Positions 6,527 to 15,045 are shown, numbered from the stretch's first letter. The stretch: 17,831 nt of DNA from an uncultured Odoribacter sp. (GCA_947039985.1 CAMRAP010000009.1:1-17831); one strand, 5' to 3'. Translations and numbers: made by a program. Notes: generated from the sequence alone by a model not told the origin.

Positions 6527-7588
6527 ATGAGAAGAGTCATAATTTCATTACCAATAGTATTGTCAGTTCTATTACTGAGCTGCGTAAGGGAGCATTCAAA
6601 GCAAGAAATGCCACTAAAAAGTATAAAGGTTGAGCGTGCAAAACCTTACACCGAGGGTCTGACTACTCAATTTATGGGGAAAGTGATAGCTAAGGAAGAA
6701 ATAAACTTTGCCTTCCGTGTGGCAGGTACACTAGAAAATATCCCTATAAAAATAGGGCAAGCAGTACGAAAAGGCGATGTCGTTGCCGTGCTCGATAAGC
6801 GAGACTATCAAACACAACTTTCGGCAACAGAAGCAGAATTCCATCAAATAAAAGCAGAAGCAGAACGTATTATAGAACTCTATAAGCGTAAAAGTCTACC
6901 CCAAAACGACTATGACAAAGCAGTTTCAGCCCTACAACAAATCACAGCTAAACTAACAGCTCATCGGGATGCTCTTACCGACTGTTCTCTAACAGCCCCA
7001 ATAAATGGAAAGATTCAAAAAATAGCCTACAGTATAGGAGAAACTCTTGGAGCAGGAATGCCCGTTATTTCAATGATTAGCAGTAATGATTTTGAAGTAG
7101 AAATCTTTGTCTCATCTACATTTTATTCAAATATGGAAGGAGTTTATTCCTGTTGTATTCCTACCTTGCCAGATGACATATTTGCTTTAAAATTTATTTC
7201 AATAGCACCCAAAGCAAATGCAAATGGATTATATGCCGTTCGACTAAAAATAGAGGAAACTGAGAATGAAAAAATAGCGGCAGGAATGAATTGTAGTGTT
7301 ATCATCAACAAATCCTCAAAGGATGAAGAGTTTGTAAGTATACCATTTTCAGCTGTTTTTGAACGGAATGAAGAAAGCCATATTTGGATATACAATGACA
7401 AAAACAATCAAGTATCACTGAGTAAAATTCAGATCATTAAATTATCAAATAAAGGTGAAGTGGTAATCAAAGAGGGCGTTCAAAGTGGTGAAGAAATAGT
7501 TGTGGCAGGAGTTCTCGCCATTGATGAAAACAGAAAGTTTAAAAAGATACCTGTAAATTCAGCAAGTAATGTAGGAGGGCTCAAATAA
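6527..7588 (+). CDS. RND efflux periplasmic adaptor lipoprotein (membrane fusion protein)
   Basis: 353 residues. The N-terminus is a lipoprotein signal with lipobox LLSC (Cys19), so the adaptor is anchored to a membrane like AcrA. Domains in order: a beta-barrel/lipoyl entry (INFAFRVAGTLENIPIKIGQ at about 61-80), biotinyl-lipoyl half motif GDVVAVLDKRDYQTQL, a short coiled-coil hairpin (about 95-150), the second lipoyl half LTAPINGKIQKIAYSIGETL, then the beta-barrel and membrane-proximal domains (VSIPFSAVFERNEESHIWIY, VQSGEEIVVAGV). It links the pump to the outer-membrane channel. The hairpin is short, as in many Bacteroidota adaptors. Its stop TAA overlaps the ATG of the pump gene by one base, indicating translational coupling. 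The promoter at 6491 and the divergent AraC gene suggest local control. Confidence 0.95.
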   Translation: MRRVIISLPIVLSVLLLSCVREHSKQEMPLKSIKVERAKPYTEGLTTQFMGKVIAKEEINFAFRVAGTLENIPIKIGQAVRKGDVVAVLDKRDYQTQLSATEAEFHQIKAEAERIIELYKRKSLPQNDYDKAVSALQQITAKLTAHRDALTDCSLTAPINGKIQKIAYSIGETLGAGMPVISMISSNDFEVEIFVSSTFYSNMEGVYSCCIPTLPDDIFALKFISIAPKANANGLYAVRLKIEETENEKIAAGMNCSVIINKSSKDEEFVSIPFSAVFERNEESHIWIYNDKNNQVSLSKIQIIKLSNKGEVVIKEGVQSGEEIVVAGVLAIDENRKFKKIPVNSASNVGGLK

Positions 7589-10500
7589 TGAATATTACTA
7601 CATACACACTTGGAAATAGAGCCCTTGTAAAATTTATAATGGCCATATTGGTTGTCGGTGGGATAATTTCATTCTACAACATGAGCAAAATGGAAGATCC
7701 AGAAATAACCGTTATGCAAGCAATGATCATAACGACCTATCCTGGAGCTTCGGCGCACGAAGTAGAGCTTGAAATAACCACTCCACTAGAAGAGGCTATC
7801 CGTACAATGAGTAGAGTGAAAACTGTTGAATCTAAATCAGTAGCTGATCTATCCCAGATAACAGTTATTCTTGAGGAAACAGTGAAATCTTCCGAACTTC
7901 AACAAGAATGGGATATGCTACGTCGTAAAGTAGGCGATCTAACCCGAAAACTTCCTAAAAGTGCCTCAGCACCCTTGGTATTGGATGATTTTGGAGATGT
8001 TTATGGCATGTTTTTCGCTATGACTGCTGCTGGATATTCTGAAACGGATATTTCAGACTATGCAACAATGGTGCAACGTGAATTACAAAACATTGAAGGT
8101 GTTGGCCGCATATCTATATATGGAGTACATACCCCTACGATTGATATTGAAATGAGTCAGTCTCAAATCTCTTCTTTAGGTATACTTCCTTTAGAAATTC
8201 TACAATCCATCAATAGGAACAACCAACCAATCTATGGAGGATACTACAATAGTGGAGATAGGCGAGTACGTACCGATATTTCGGGTAAATTCAAATCCAT
8301 AGAGGATATTGGCAATCTTGTCATCGCAGGACATGAGAAAGAAAAACTCAAATTAAAAGACATTGCCACCATTGAACGTGGTCTTGCTCAACCTGTAAGA
8401 ACAGAAATGAGTTACGATTCAGAGCGTGCAGTAGGTATCTCTATTGCTATGCGCAAGGGACACGATATCACCAAAGTGGGGAAAGCTGTTATGGAGCAAA
8501 TTGACCAACTTAATTTGCCAGCAGGGATAGATATTCATAAAATATTCTATCAACCTGATCGCGTCAATGATGCTATGAGAGGATTTATTTGGAATTTAGT
8601 TTTATCAATACTAATTGTTGTTATTGTCTTGGTATTTACTATGGGATGGCGAAGTGGTGTTATCATTGGTGTAGGTTTATTGATTACCGTTCTTGGTACA
8701 ATTATGGTACTAGGAATGCTTGACGGAACACTGCAACGCGTTTCATTGGCCACCTTTATATTAGCAATGGGGATGTTGGTAGATAATGCAATTGTGGTAG
8801 TCGATGGTATACTTGTAGATCATAGCCGAGGAATGAAGCGTCCTGATCTACTGACAAATACTGCCACAAAAACAGCACTACCACTACTTGGAGCAACCTT
8901 GATTGCTATTCTTGCTTTTCTGCCTATATTCCTTTCGCCAGATACAGCGGGAGTATATGTTCACGACTTATTTATCGTACTAGCTGTATCTTTACTCCTT
9001 AGTTGGATTTTAGCTTTAATACAAGTACCTATTCATGCTGACAAGTTTTTGAAGTTAAAGGATTCTACAAGCTCTGTAACAACTAAAGATAGTCGTTACA
9101 GATCCTTTATTAAGCGTTCATTGATAGCGATTCTAACCCACAAAACAGTCACTCTATCCATTGTCGTTCTACTTTTACTGGCTAGTGCCTTTGGATTTAG
9201 ATATATTCAACAAGGATTCTTCCCGAATATGGTTTACGATCAACTCTATATTGAGTATCGTACACAAGAGGGAAAAACAAGTGAATCAGTGAAGCATGAT
9301 TTGGTGAAGATCGAAAAATACCTACGTACAAAAGAGCAAATATCCCATGTCACAGTAAGCATTGGAGCAACTCCATCTCGCTATAATTTAGTGCGAACAA
9401 TTAGTGAACAGAGTTTAAATTACGGAGAACTTATCGTTGATTTCAGATCGCATGAAGAACTTGAAGAGTCGATGTCTGAAATTCAGAATTACCTTACTCA
9501 AAACTATCCAGAGGCATATGTACGAGTTAAACGATACAATTTGATGTATATGAATTACCCCGTTGAACTGATGTTTAGAGGAAATGATCCTGCTGTACTG
9601 AAAGAACTGGCTAAAAAAGCAGAGCAGATCATGACAGATTGCCCCAGCGCTACACTTGTAACCAATAATTGGGCAGCTAGGACTCCTTCCTTTCTCATTA
9701 ATTACAATGCAAATCAAGCTATAAATGCAAATCTAGCCCGTACGGATATAGGAATGTCGCTACTTGCAGCAACAGAGGGTATCCCTATTGGCACTTATTA
9801 CGAGGGACGACACCTATTTCCAATTCTTTTTAAAACAGTGAATGAAGATGGTCTTCCATCTGAGGGATTAGAAAATATCCCTGTATGGAGAACACTACCC
9901 AGCATAGGTTCAATAGATAAGCAGGGATTAACAGAGCTTGTTGTTGGTACAAAAGATCAAAGTGAATTTATTTCAGAATTGACATCAACCGTACCACTTA
10001 GTCAAATCAGTGATGGTATAAAACTAAACTGGGAAGAACCCATTGTTCGTAGATACAACTCATCTCGTGCAATCAAAGCTCAGTGTAACACCATGGATGG
10101 CTACACGGCTGAACAGCTGCGTCAGTTGTTAATACCTGAGATGGAAAAACTCGAGATTCCAGATGGCTATAGCGTGAAATGGCTTGGAGAATATGATGCA
10201 AGCAGTACGGCTCAGAAGAATCTTTTTTCAAATTTACCTATGGCAATTGTATTAATGATATTGATACTCATTGCCCTATTTAAAGATTTCAAAAAACCAA
10301 TGATTATTATCTTGTGCCTACCCCTTTCTTCAATTGGAATTGTAGCTGCCATGCTTCTTAGTGGTAAAGAATTTGGCTTTGTAGCAATAGTTGGAGCCTT
10401 AGGATTGATAGGTATGATGATAAAAAATGGAGTGGTGCTCATCGATGAAATCACGGCACTTATCGAAGAGGGAGTTGCTCCATTTGATGCCTTGATTGAA

Positions 10501-10710
10501 GCTTCAATGCTTCGTTTTCGTCCAGTCATCATGGCATCATTCACCACTATTTTAGGTATGATACCCCTTGTTTCAGACGATATGTTTGGCTCTATGGCTG
10601 TGACCATCATGGGAGGTTTATTTGTTGGAACCATCATTACCCTCGCTATGATTCCTCTATTTTATGCCCTATTTTTTAAAATTAAAGCAAATCCAAAAGA
10701 TGAAAAATAA
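7588..10710 (+). CDS. RND-family inner-membrane efflux pump (AcrB/HAE-like)
   Basis: 1040 residues, full length for the family. The protein has the RND layout: a first transmembrane helix near residues 13-30, a large periplasmic loop starting MEDPEITVMQAMI and containing YPGASAHEVE, a block of helices (about 335-490), a second helix near 515-535, a second periplasmic loop, and a final helix block (about 870-1030). Proton-relay residues are visible: GMLVDNAIVVVDG in TM4 with Asp399 (AcrB Asp407) and Asn400 where AcrB has Asp408, and GLIGMMIKNGVVLIDE in TM10 with Lys946 (AcrB Lys940). It exports substrates from membrane and periplasm by proton antiport. The drug or metabolite exported is unknown. 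It overlaps both neighbours, so the three genes form one coupled operon. Confidence 0.97.
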   Translation: MNITTYTLGNRALVKFIMAILVVGGIISFYNMSKMEDPEITVMQAMIITTYPGASAHEVELEITTPLEEAIRTMSRVKTVESKSVADLSQITVILEETVKSSELQQEWDMLRRKVGDLTRKLPKSASAPLVLDDFGDVYGMFFAMTAAGYSETDISDYATMVQRELQNIEGVGRISIYGVHTPTIDIEMSQSQISSLGILPLEILQSINRNNQPIYGGYYNSGDRRVRTDISGKFKSIEDIGNLVIAGHEKEKLKLKDIATIERGLAQPVRTEMSYDSERAVGISIAMRKGHDITKVGKAVMEQIDQLNLPAGIDIHKIFYQPDRVNDAMRGFIWNLVLSILIVVIVLVFTMGWRSGVIIGVGLLITVLGTIMVLGMLDGTLQRVSLATFILAMGMLVDNAIVVVDGILVDHSRGMKRPDLLTNTATKTALPLLGATLIAILAFLPIFLSPDTAGVYVHDLFIVLAVSLLLSWILALIQVPIHADKFLKLKDSTSSVTTKDSRYRSFIKRSLIAILTHKTVTLSIVVLLLLASAFGFRYIQQGFFPNMVYDQLYIEYRTQEGKTSESVKHDLVKIEKYLRTKEQISHVTVSIGATPSRYNLVRTISEQSLNYGELIVDFRSHEELEESMSEIQNYLTQNYPEAYVRVKRYNLMYMNYPVELMFRGNDPAVLKELAKKAEQIMTDCPSATLVTNNWAARTPSFLINYNANQAINANLARTDIGMSLLAATEGIPIGTYYEGRHLFPILFKTVNEDGLPSEGLENIPVWRTLPSIGSIDKQGLTELVVGTKDQSEFISELTSTVPLSQISDGIKLNWEEPIVRRYNSSRAIKAQCNTMDGYTAEQLRQLLIPEMEKLEIPDGYSVKWLGEYDASSTAQKNLFSNLPMAIVLMILILIALFKDFKKPMIIILCLPLSSIGIVAAMLLSGKEFGFVAIVGALGLIGMMIKNGVVLIDEITALIEEGVAPFDALIEASMLRFRPVIMASFTTILGMIPLVSDDMFGSMAVTIMGGLFVGTIITLAMIPLFYALFFKIKANPKDEK

Positions 10711-12040
10711 GATATTAATTATTGCAGCATTATTACTCTCTGTTACAGTAAAAGCACAATCTTTAGATCAAGCATTGTGCCGAAAAATGGCCATTGAAAA
10801 TAATAAAAAAATAGCCATTGCTACAGAAGAAAAGCAGCAGTCGGAATTTGAAATAAAAACCTATCGCTCTCATTTTTTCCCTAAAGTCTCAGCCATTGGA
10901 AACTATTTAGCTACCAATGGTAAAACAGGATTTACACTCAATGGAGGTGCTCTACCCATTATAGATGCAACTGGAACTCCTATTTTAAATCAATATGCCT
11001 TTATGCCAGATACAAAAATAGACCTTGATCTGAATCAGTCGTATACGCTTGGTGTGAAATTGGAGCAAGCCATCTATATGGGCGGAAAAGTGAGAGCCGC
11101 TAATTCAGTTACAAAACTTGCCCATGAGATGACTAAAGCTAATATTCGTAAAACAATGGACGAGGTGATTGTTGAATCAGACCAGGCGTATTGGCAATAT
11201 GTCAAAGTGAGAGAACTCGTCATAGTTTCGACTAAATATCAAGCTGTTATTGAAGAATTGATTCGCAATGTCAAAAACACAACCGAAGTTGGAATGAGTT
11301 CAACAAGTAGTCTTCTCAAGGTTCAAACGAAGCTTAATGAAGCAAAATTACTGCTTCGAAAAGCAGAGAATGGAGAGCGATTAGCGAAAATGAATCTTTG
11401 CTATGTGATAGGTCTAGATCTTAACAGCAATATAGAGGTAAAAGATTTAATAGATCATGAAATCGAGAAACCTCATTTTATGGGTGACAACATTGACGCA
11501 CGAGCAGAAGTGGCGATACTTTCCAAACAAGTGGATATTTGTGAGGAACAAATTCGCCTTGCACGCAGTGAATTCATGCCCAATATAGGTGTTGTAGGAG
11601 GATATAGTTATGTAGGAGGAATGAAAGTAAATGATGAGCCACTTTCTGAGGATGGAGCATTTTCTGCCTTAGTATCTGTGTCTATACCCGTATTTTCATG
11701 GGGCGAAGGACGTAATAAGGTGCGTACTGCACAATCAAAACAAAAAATTGCTCGCCTAAAAAAAGAAGAGTTCGAAGAGTTAATGAAACTCGAAGTTAAT
11801 AAATCATTTAACGAATTTGAAGAGGCTTTTTATCGGGTTGAATTAACCAATCAATCTCTTATTGCTGCGGCTGAGAATATGAAAAATAGTAAAGATAGCT
11901 ATGAAATGGGGATGGAAAACCTGGTGAATTACCTCGAAGCACAAAGTATGTGGCAAAAAGCATGGGCCGAGTATATTGATGCAAAAGCGATGTTCCAAGT
12001 CGGAAAGACCCACTACCTCAAATCAATAGGAAAGCTGTGA
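10700..12040 (+). CDS. TolC-family outer-membrane efflux protein
   Basis: 446 residues from the ATG at 10700. The frame extends to an ATG at 10664, but the start at 10700 gives a clean Sec signal peptide (MKNKILIIAALLLSVTVKAQ, cut after KAQ), while the longer form puts a charged extension in front. The gene overlaps the pump's end by 11 bases. Two OEP repeats are visible: one starting SLDQALCRKMAIENNKKIAI, the second from about residue 260 (EVAILSKQVDICEEQIRLAR). Typical family pieces are LGVKLEQAIYMGGKVRAAN, SVSIPVFSWGEGRNKVRTAQ and YEMGMENLVNYLEAQSMW. It forms the trimeric outer-membrane exit duct of the tripartite pump. I see no strong terminator; only a 5-base hairpin at 12087-12099 follows before thiL. 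Confidence 0.95.
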   Translation: MKNKILIIAALLLSVTVKAQSLDQALCRKMAIENNKKIAIATEEKQQSEFEIKTYRSHFFPKVSAIGNYLATNGKTGFTLNGGALPIIDATGTPILNQYAFMPDTKIDLDLNQSYTLGVKLEQAIYMGGKVRAANSVTKLAHEMTKANIRKTMDEVIVESDQAYWQYVKVRELVIVSTKYQAVIEELIRNVKNTTEVGMSSTSSLLKVQTKLNEAKLLLRKAENGERLAKMNLCYVIGLDLNSNIEVKDLIDHEIEKPHFMGDNIDARAEVAILSKQVDICEEQIRLARSEFMPNIGVVGGYSYVGGMKVNDEPLSEDGAFSALVSVSIPVFSWGEGRNKVRTAQSKQKIARLKKEEFEELMKLEVNKSFNEFEEAFYRVELTNQSLIAAAENMKNSKDSYEMGMENLVNYLEAQSMWQKAWAEYIDAKAMFQVGKTHYLKSIGKL

Positions 12041-12162
12041 GAAATGAGACCTACACAAGTAAATAAAAATTCTTTAGTTCTCCTTAAGCAAGAGTTGCTC
12101 CAAGTCCCAATATATCTATATCGGTATTTCAAGCGATGCTATAAAAGCTTCAAATTAATTAC

Positions 12163-12170
12163 TACTTTTG
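12163..12170 (+). promoter_or_regulatory. -7 element upstream of thiL
   Basis: TACTTTTG is an exact TAnnTTTG match 21 bases before the ATG at 12192. No clear TTTG lies 19-21 bases further upstream. The box overlaps the TTG codon at 12168, which therefore should not be used as the start of thiL. I see no TPP-riboswitch core between this box and the gene. Confidence 0.55.
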
Positions 12171-12191
12171 TACTTCAATATAAAAATGATT

Positions 12192-13244
12192 ATGGCAGAA
12201 TATACAGAGTTATCTACACTTGGCGAATTTGGGCTAATTAAACACCTGACAAAAACGGTAGAGTTAAAAAATTCATCGACATTAAAAGGTATTGGTGACG
12301 ATGCTGCAGTTTTGGACTATGCTAACAAAAAAATATTGGTTAGCACCGATATGTTAATACAAGGTATTCATTTTGAATTGGCCTATACCCCATTAAAACA
12401 TTTAGGGTATAAAGCCGTTACTGTTAATGCAAGTGATATCTATGCTATGAATGGAACACCGAAGCAAATCACTTTGTCCTTAGCTATATCCAATCATTTC
12501 TCTGTTGAAAGCTTAGAAGAATTTTATGCTGGAGTATATCTAGCTTGTGAAGAGTATGGGATTGACCTGATCGGTGGTGACACAACATCATCTAAAACAG
12601 GATTTTGTATTAGCGTTACCATCTTGGGGGAAGCAAACGCAAAAGAGATCGTTTATCGCAACACAGCAAAAGAAAATCAACTGATTTGTGTTAGTGGTGA
12701 TCTCGGTGCTGCATACATGGGTCTACAATTGTTGGAACGTGAAAAAACAGTATTCCAAGGCGATGAAGAAGCACAACCTGATTTTAGCGGGTATGAATAT
12801 ATTTTAGAACGCCAATTAAAACCAATAGCTCGCAAAGAGATCATCGAACAACTCAAGGAAAAAAACATTTGTCCAACAGCAATGATAGATATTTCAGATG
12901 GCTTAGCTTCTGAAATCATGCACATTTGTAAAGATTCAGGAGTGGGATGTAATATCTATGAGGAAAAAATACCTATCGACTACCAAACCTTTAAGATGGC
13001 AGAAGAGCTCAATATGAATGCAACTGTTTGTGCTCTTTCTGGCGGCGAAGATTATGAATTATTATTTACTGCCCCATTAGATCAATTTGATGCTCTAACG
13101 GCTTTAGCTGGAGTTAGTGTTATCGGGCACACGGTTAAAGAATCAGAAGGCTGTTATATGACCACTAGAGATGGAAATACCTTTGAACTGAAAGCACAAG
13201 GATGGAGTAATTTCACATCTGACATAGAAAAAAACAACGACTAA
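12192..13244 (+). CDS. thiL: Thiamine-monophosphate kinase
   Basis: 350 residues. I place the start at the ATG at 12192 (MAEYTELSTLGEFGLI), because this matches the usual ThiL N-terminus and lies after the promoter box; an ATG at 12186 is also possible. ThiL signatures in order: GIGDDAAVL, VSTDMLIQGIHF, GYKAVTVNASDIYAMNGTP, DLIGGDTTSSKTG, MIDISDGLASEIMHI and LSGGEDYELLFT. These belong to the PurM/ThiL ATP-binding fold; the Asp residues bind Mg-ATP and thiamine phosphate. The enzyme is cytosolic and makes the cofactor thiamine diphosphate from the monophosphate, the last step of biosynthesis. No other thiamine gene lies in the window. A small acidic protein gene follows after 10 bases and is probably co-transcribed. 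Confidence 0.97.
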   Translation: MAEYTELSTLGEFGLIKHLTKTVELKNSSTLKGIGDDAAVLDYANKKILVSTDMLIQGIHFELAYTPLKHLGYKAVTVNASDIYAMNGTPKQITLSLAISNHFSVESLEEFYAGVYLACEEYGIDLIGGDTTSSKTGFCISVTILGEANAKEIVYRNTAKENQLICVSGDLGAAYMGLQLLEREKTVFQGDEEAQPDFSGYEYILERQLKPIARKEIIEQLKEKNICPTAMIDISDGLASEIMHICKDSGVGCNIYEEKIPIDYQTFKMAEELNMNATVCALSGGEDYELLFTAPLDQFDALTALAGVSVIGHTVKESEGCYMTTRDGNTFELKAQGWSNFTSDIEKNND

Positions 13245-13254
13245 TACAGCAAGC

Positions 13255-13863
13255 ATGCTCAAACTGAAAGATATATTAACAGAAGTACAACTTCACGGTC
13301 AAGCAGGGAATAGACGAGAAGTTGCAAAAGTCTTGCGCCCACTAGTACAGAACAAAGAGGAGTATTACAAGCAAAGTATTCAGGGAAATTTACAAGAAGA
13401 GTTTTCTATCACGCTCTATAAATCCCTATTATTAGAGCTCGATGAAGAGGAAGAGGACAGTATTTCCATTGCAGAACTGGCCTATTTAGGATTAAGTTCT
13501 GCCATCTATCAAAGCCTTGCACCTAATCCTGAAAGCTATGAATGTCGACTATTATTAGTCCACTATTTTAATGATTTCTTTACCGATTCCATCATTGAAG
13601 TCTTTCTATCTAAATATAGAGAAGAAAATGTACTAGAAGCACGCTCCTTAGCAATAGAGTGTTTAGAAAAGATGCAACTAGCAGATATGTTTTATTTAGA
13701 AGATAATGAAGCTGATTTCATCAATGGAAATGAACAAATTTCAGATGCTTGTAGCTCTATTGAAACATCATCAGATTTATCTGAAGAAGAGAGAGAGTCT
13801 GCTGTTTTATTACATCAAGTTCTATATGCTTACCTATTGAATAAATACAAAAAATTGTCTTGA
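13255..13863 (+). CDS. Uncharacterised acidic, mostly helical protein downstream of thiL
   Basis: 202 residues, not recognised. It has no signal peptide or membrane segment and appears cytosolic. The composition is strongly acidic, with a DEEEEDS run near residue 64 and a second acidic stretch in LSEEERESA. The predicted character is alpha-helical, with leucine/tyrosine-rich segments (ELAYLGLSSAIYQSL, LLVHYFNDFF, LLHQVLYAYLLNKYKKL) that could form a small helical bundle. No metal-binding or catalytic motif is evident. It starts 10 bases after thiL, so it shares that transcript, and its stop codon lies inside the left arm of the terminator. A link to thiamine metabolism would be inference from position only. 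Confidence 0.75.
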   Translation: MLKLKDILTEVQLHGQAGNRREVAKVLRPLVQNKEEYYKQSIQGNLQEEFSITLYKSLLLELDEEEEDSISIAELAYLGLSSAIYQSLAPNPESYECRLLLVHYFNDFFTDSIIEVFLSKYREENVLEARSLAIECLEKMQLADMFYLEDNEADFINGNEQISDACSSIETSSDLSEEERESAVLLHQVLYAYLLNKYKKLS

Positions 13864-13884
13864 AAATCAATTCAAGACAATTTT
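13851..13884. terminator. Bidirectional terminator between convergent genes
   Basis: A perfect 14-base inverted repeat, AAAATTGTCTTGAA (13851-13864) and TTCAAGACAATTTT (13871-13884), with a 6-base loop. The A-run on one side and T-run on the other make it usable for both the rightward thiL unit and the leftward lipoprotein gene. The stop codon of the rightward gene (13861-13863) lies inside the left arm. Confidence 0.88.
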
Positions 13885-13903
13885 ACAAACTACTTTAAAC
13901 AAA

Positions 13904-14851
13904 CTACTGCTGAAAGAATTGTGCAATTAACTCAATCGGAGCATCTTTTAGTATCACTTGCTTCTGTTTATCTAATAAATACAGCGTAGGTATAGCTTTA
14001 AGATCATACAGTTGTTCCTTGTTTATCACTTGCTTTGGATCATAAGCATTAATCCACTCTTTGGGATACTCCATTTCACGCCACAATTCTACACTGGGGT
14101 CAGGATAAAGAGCCAGAATAGCTAATTGAGTCATCTTACCTTTAGGCTTCAACATTTCAGTAAATAATGACGACGATTTGATATACGCTAGAACTCGTTT
14201 ACAATCTGGACAATCTGGATTATTAAAGAACAGTATCGTATACTCTGCCTGAACATTTGATAATCGACCTGTTTTTCCATTATGTAGGGTATAAACAAAA
14301 TCCGTTGCTTTTGTATTTGGACGATTTTTCATAGCCATATCCAACTGATATTGTGGGCGTACTTTATTCAAATCAGCGACTTTATCTGAACCTATAATAT
14401 ACTGCAATGCGGTTATATAGAACTCTTCATTACGCAATGGAGAATTAGGATCATAAAGATATCTCTCTGACAGTTCTATAAAATGAGTAAACATCAAAGA
14501 ATCCTGTATTGCAGCCTTTGAAAGCATCTTTACAATAGCTTCATTTGCTATTTTTTTATCTACAACTGATAATATCCCAAAAAACTCTGCAAACCCTTGT
14601 TCAGTAATTTCAGGACGATGAATAAGAGTAGTATCAGAAAAATCGAATTTATCCCAAAAACGCTTTGCTGCATACACAGCTCTTTCTGTTGGATCAGTTA
14701 AGATAGCTGGAACCTGTGGCCATGGGAAAGAGGTGAGTTGAATAGGCTTAGTCACTTCAGACTTTTTTCTCTCTTGCTTTGACGAACAAGCAAGCATACC
14801 AACAAATAATACTAAGTAAACGAATAGTATTTTTTTTCTTCTTATCTGCAT
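13904..14851 (-). CDS. DUF5106-type lipoprotein with C-terminal thioredoxin-like domain
   Basis: 315 residues. The signal peptide ends in lipobox GMLAC with Cys22, so it is a lipoprotein. Residues about 45-175 are a helical domain with the look of DUF5106 (FPWPQVPAILTDPTERA, then AAKRFWDKFDFSD; later YLYDPNSPLRNEEFYITAL). This domain precedes thioredoxin folds in Bacteroidota. From about 180 on comes a thioredoxin/TlpA-like domain: FFNNPDCPDCKRV with a CPDC redox pair at 214-217, and cis-proline segment KAIPTLYLLD (Pro288). The likely role is disulfide exchange in the periplasm or at the envelope; the partner is unknown. CPDC is an atypical spacer compared with the usual CPPC or CGPC. A TAnnTTTG box is upstream, and the gene ends at a shared terminator. 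Confidence 0.85.
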   Translation of the reverse strand: MQIRRKKILFVYLVLFVGMLACSSKQERKKSEVTKPIQLTSFPWPQVPAILTDPTERAVYAAKRFWDKFDFSDTTLIHRPEITEQGFAEFFGILSVVDKKIANEAIVKMLSKAAIQDSLMFTHFIELSERYLYDPNSPLRNEEFYITALQYIIGSDKVADLNKVRPQYQLDMAMKNRPNTKATDFVYTLHNGKTGRLSNVQAEYTILFFNNPDCPDCKRVLAYIKSSSLFTEMLKPKGKMTQLAILALYPDPSVELWREMEYPKEWINAYDPKQVINKEQLYDLKAIPTLYLLDKQKQVILKDAPIELIAQFFQQ

Positions 14852-14872
14852 ATCTTCATATTTTTTTCATGC

Positions 14873-14880
14873 CAAAGATA
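14873..14880 (-). promoter_or_regulatory. -7 element of the thioredoxin-like lipoprotein gene
   Basis: The minus strand reads TATCTTTG, an exact TAnnTTTG match 21 bases before the ATG at 14851. The region where a -33 TTTG should be is A/T-rich without a clear match. Confidence 0.55.
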
Positions 14881-14914
14881 GATGATAATTTTTATTTTTC
14901 ATATTTTTCCATCC

Positions 14915-14949
14915 TTTGTTTGCATTTAAAAACAAAATAGTTATCTTTG
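14915..14949 (+). promoter_or_regulatory. Consensus Bacteroidota promoter for tRNA-Phe
   Basis: TTTG (14919-14922), 19 bases, then TATCTTTG (14942-14949). Both boxes and the spacing match the Bacteroidota housekeeping-sigma consensus; a second TTTG lies at 14915-14918. Transcription would begin about 12 bases before the tRNA. Confidence 0.8.
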
Positions 14950-14967
14950 CAAACGCAAATAGGAAAT

Positions 14968-15040
14968 GGTGGCATAGCTCAGTCGGTAGAGCAAAGGACT
15001 GAAAATCCTTGTGTCCTTGGTTCGATTCCAAGTGCTACCA
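14968..15040 (+). tRNA. tRNA-Phe (GAA)
   Basis: A 73-base cloverleaf can be folded by eye: acceptor GGTGGCA (14968-14974) with TGCTACC (15033-15039) including one G-T pair; D stem GCTC/GAGC; anticodon stem AAGGA/TCCTT around loop CTGAAAA with anticodon GAA at 15001-15003; T stem CTTGG/CCAAG with loop TTCGATT; discriminator A at 15040. The next bases are CCC, so the 3' CCA is not encoded and must be added after transcription. The gene stands alone with its own promoter and terminator. Confidence 0.97.
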
Positions 15041-15045
15041 CCCAT

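Noticed and set aside
10212..10637. A 141-codon open frame on the minus strand
   Set aside because: It lies wholly inside the RND pump gene, in antisense to its conserved transmembrane block, and its translation is low-complexity Ile/Met/Ser/Thr without any domain; it is a shadow of the coding strand.
12041..12191. Possible TPP riboswitch upstream of thiL
   Set aside because: The characteristic CUGAGA and ACCUGAUC core segments are not present, and the -7 box leaves only about 20 bases of leader.
12044..12241. A 65-codon open frame after the TolC-type gene
   Set aside because: It overlaps the thiL promoter and start, has no signal or motif, and shows the composition of chance translation of an A/T-rich spacer.
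14968..15040. Integration site at the tRNA-Phe gene
   Set aside because: I see no repeated copy of the tRNA 3' end in the window and no integrase gene; the terminator and flanking genes look undisturbed.
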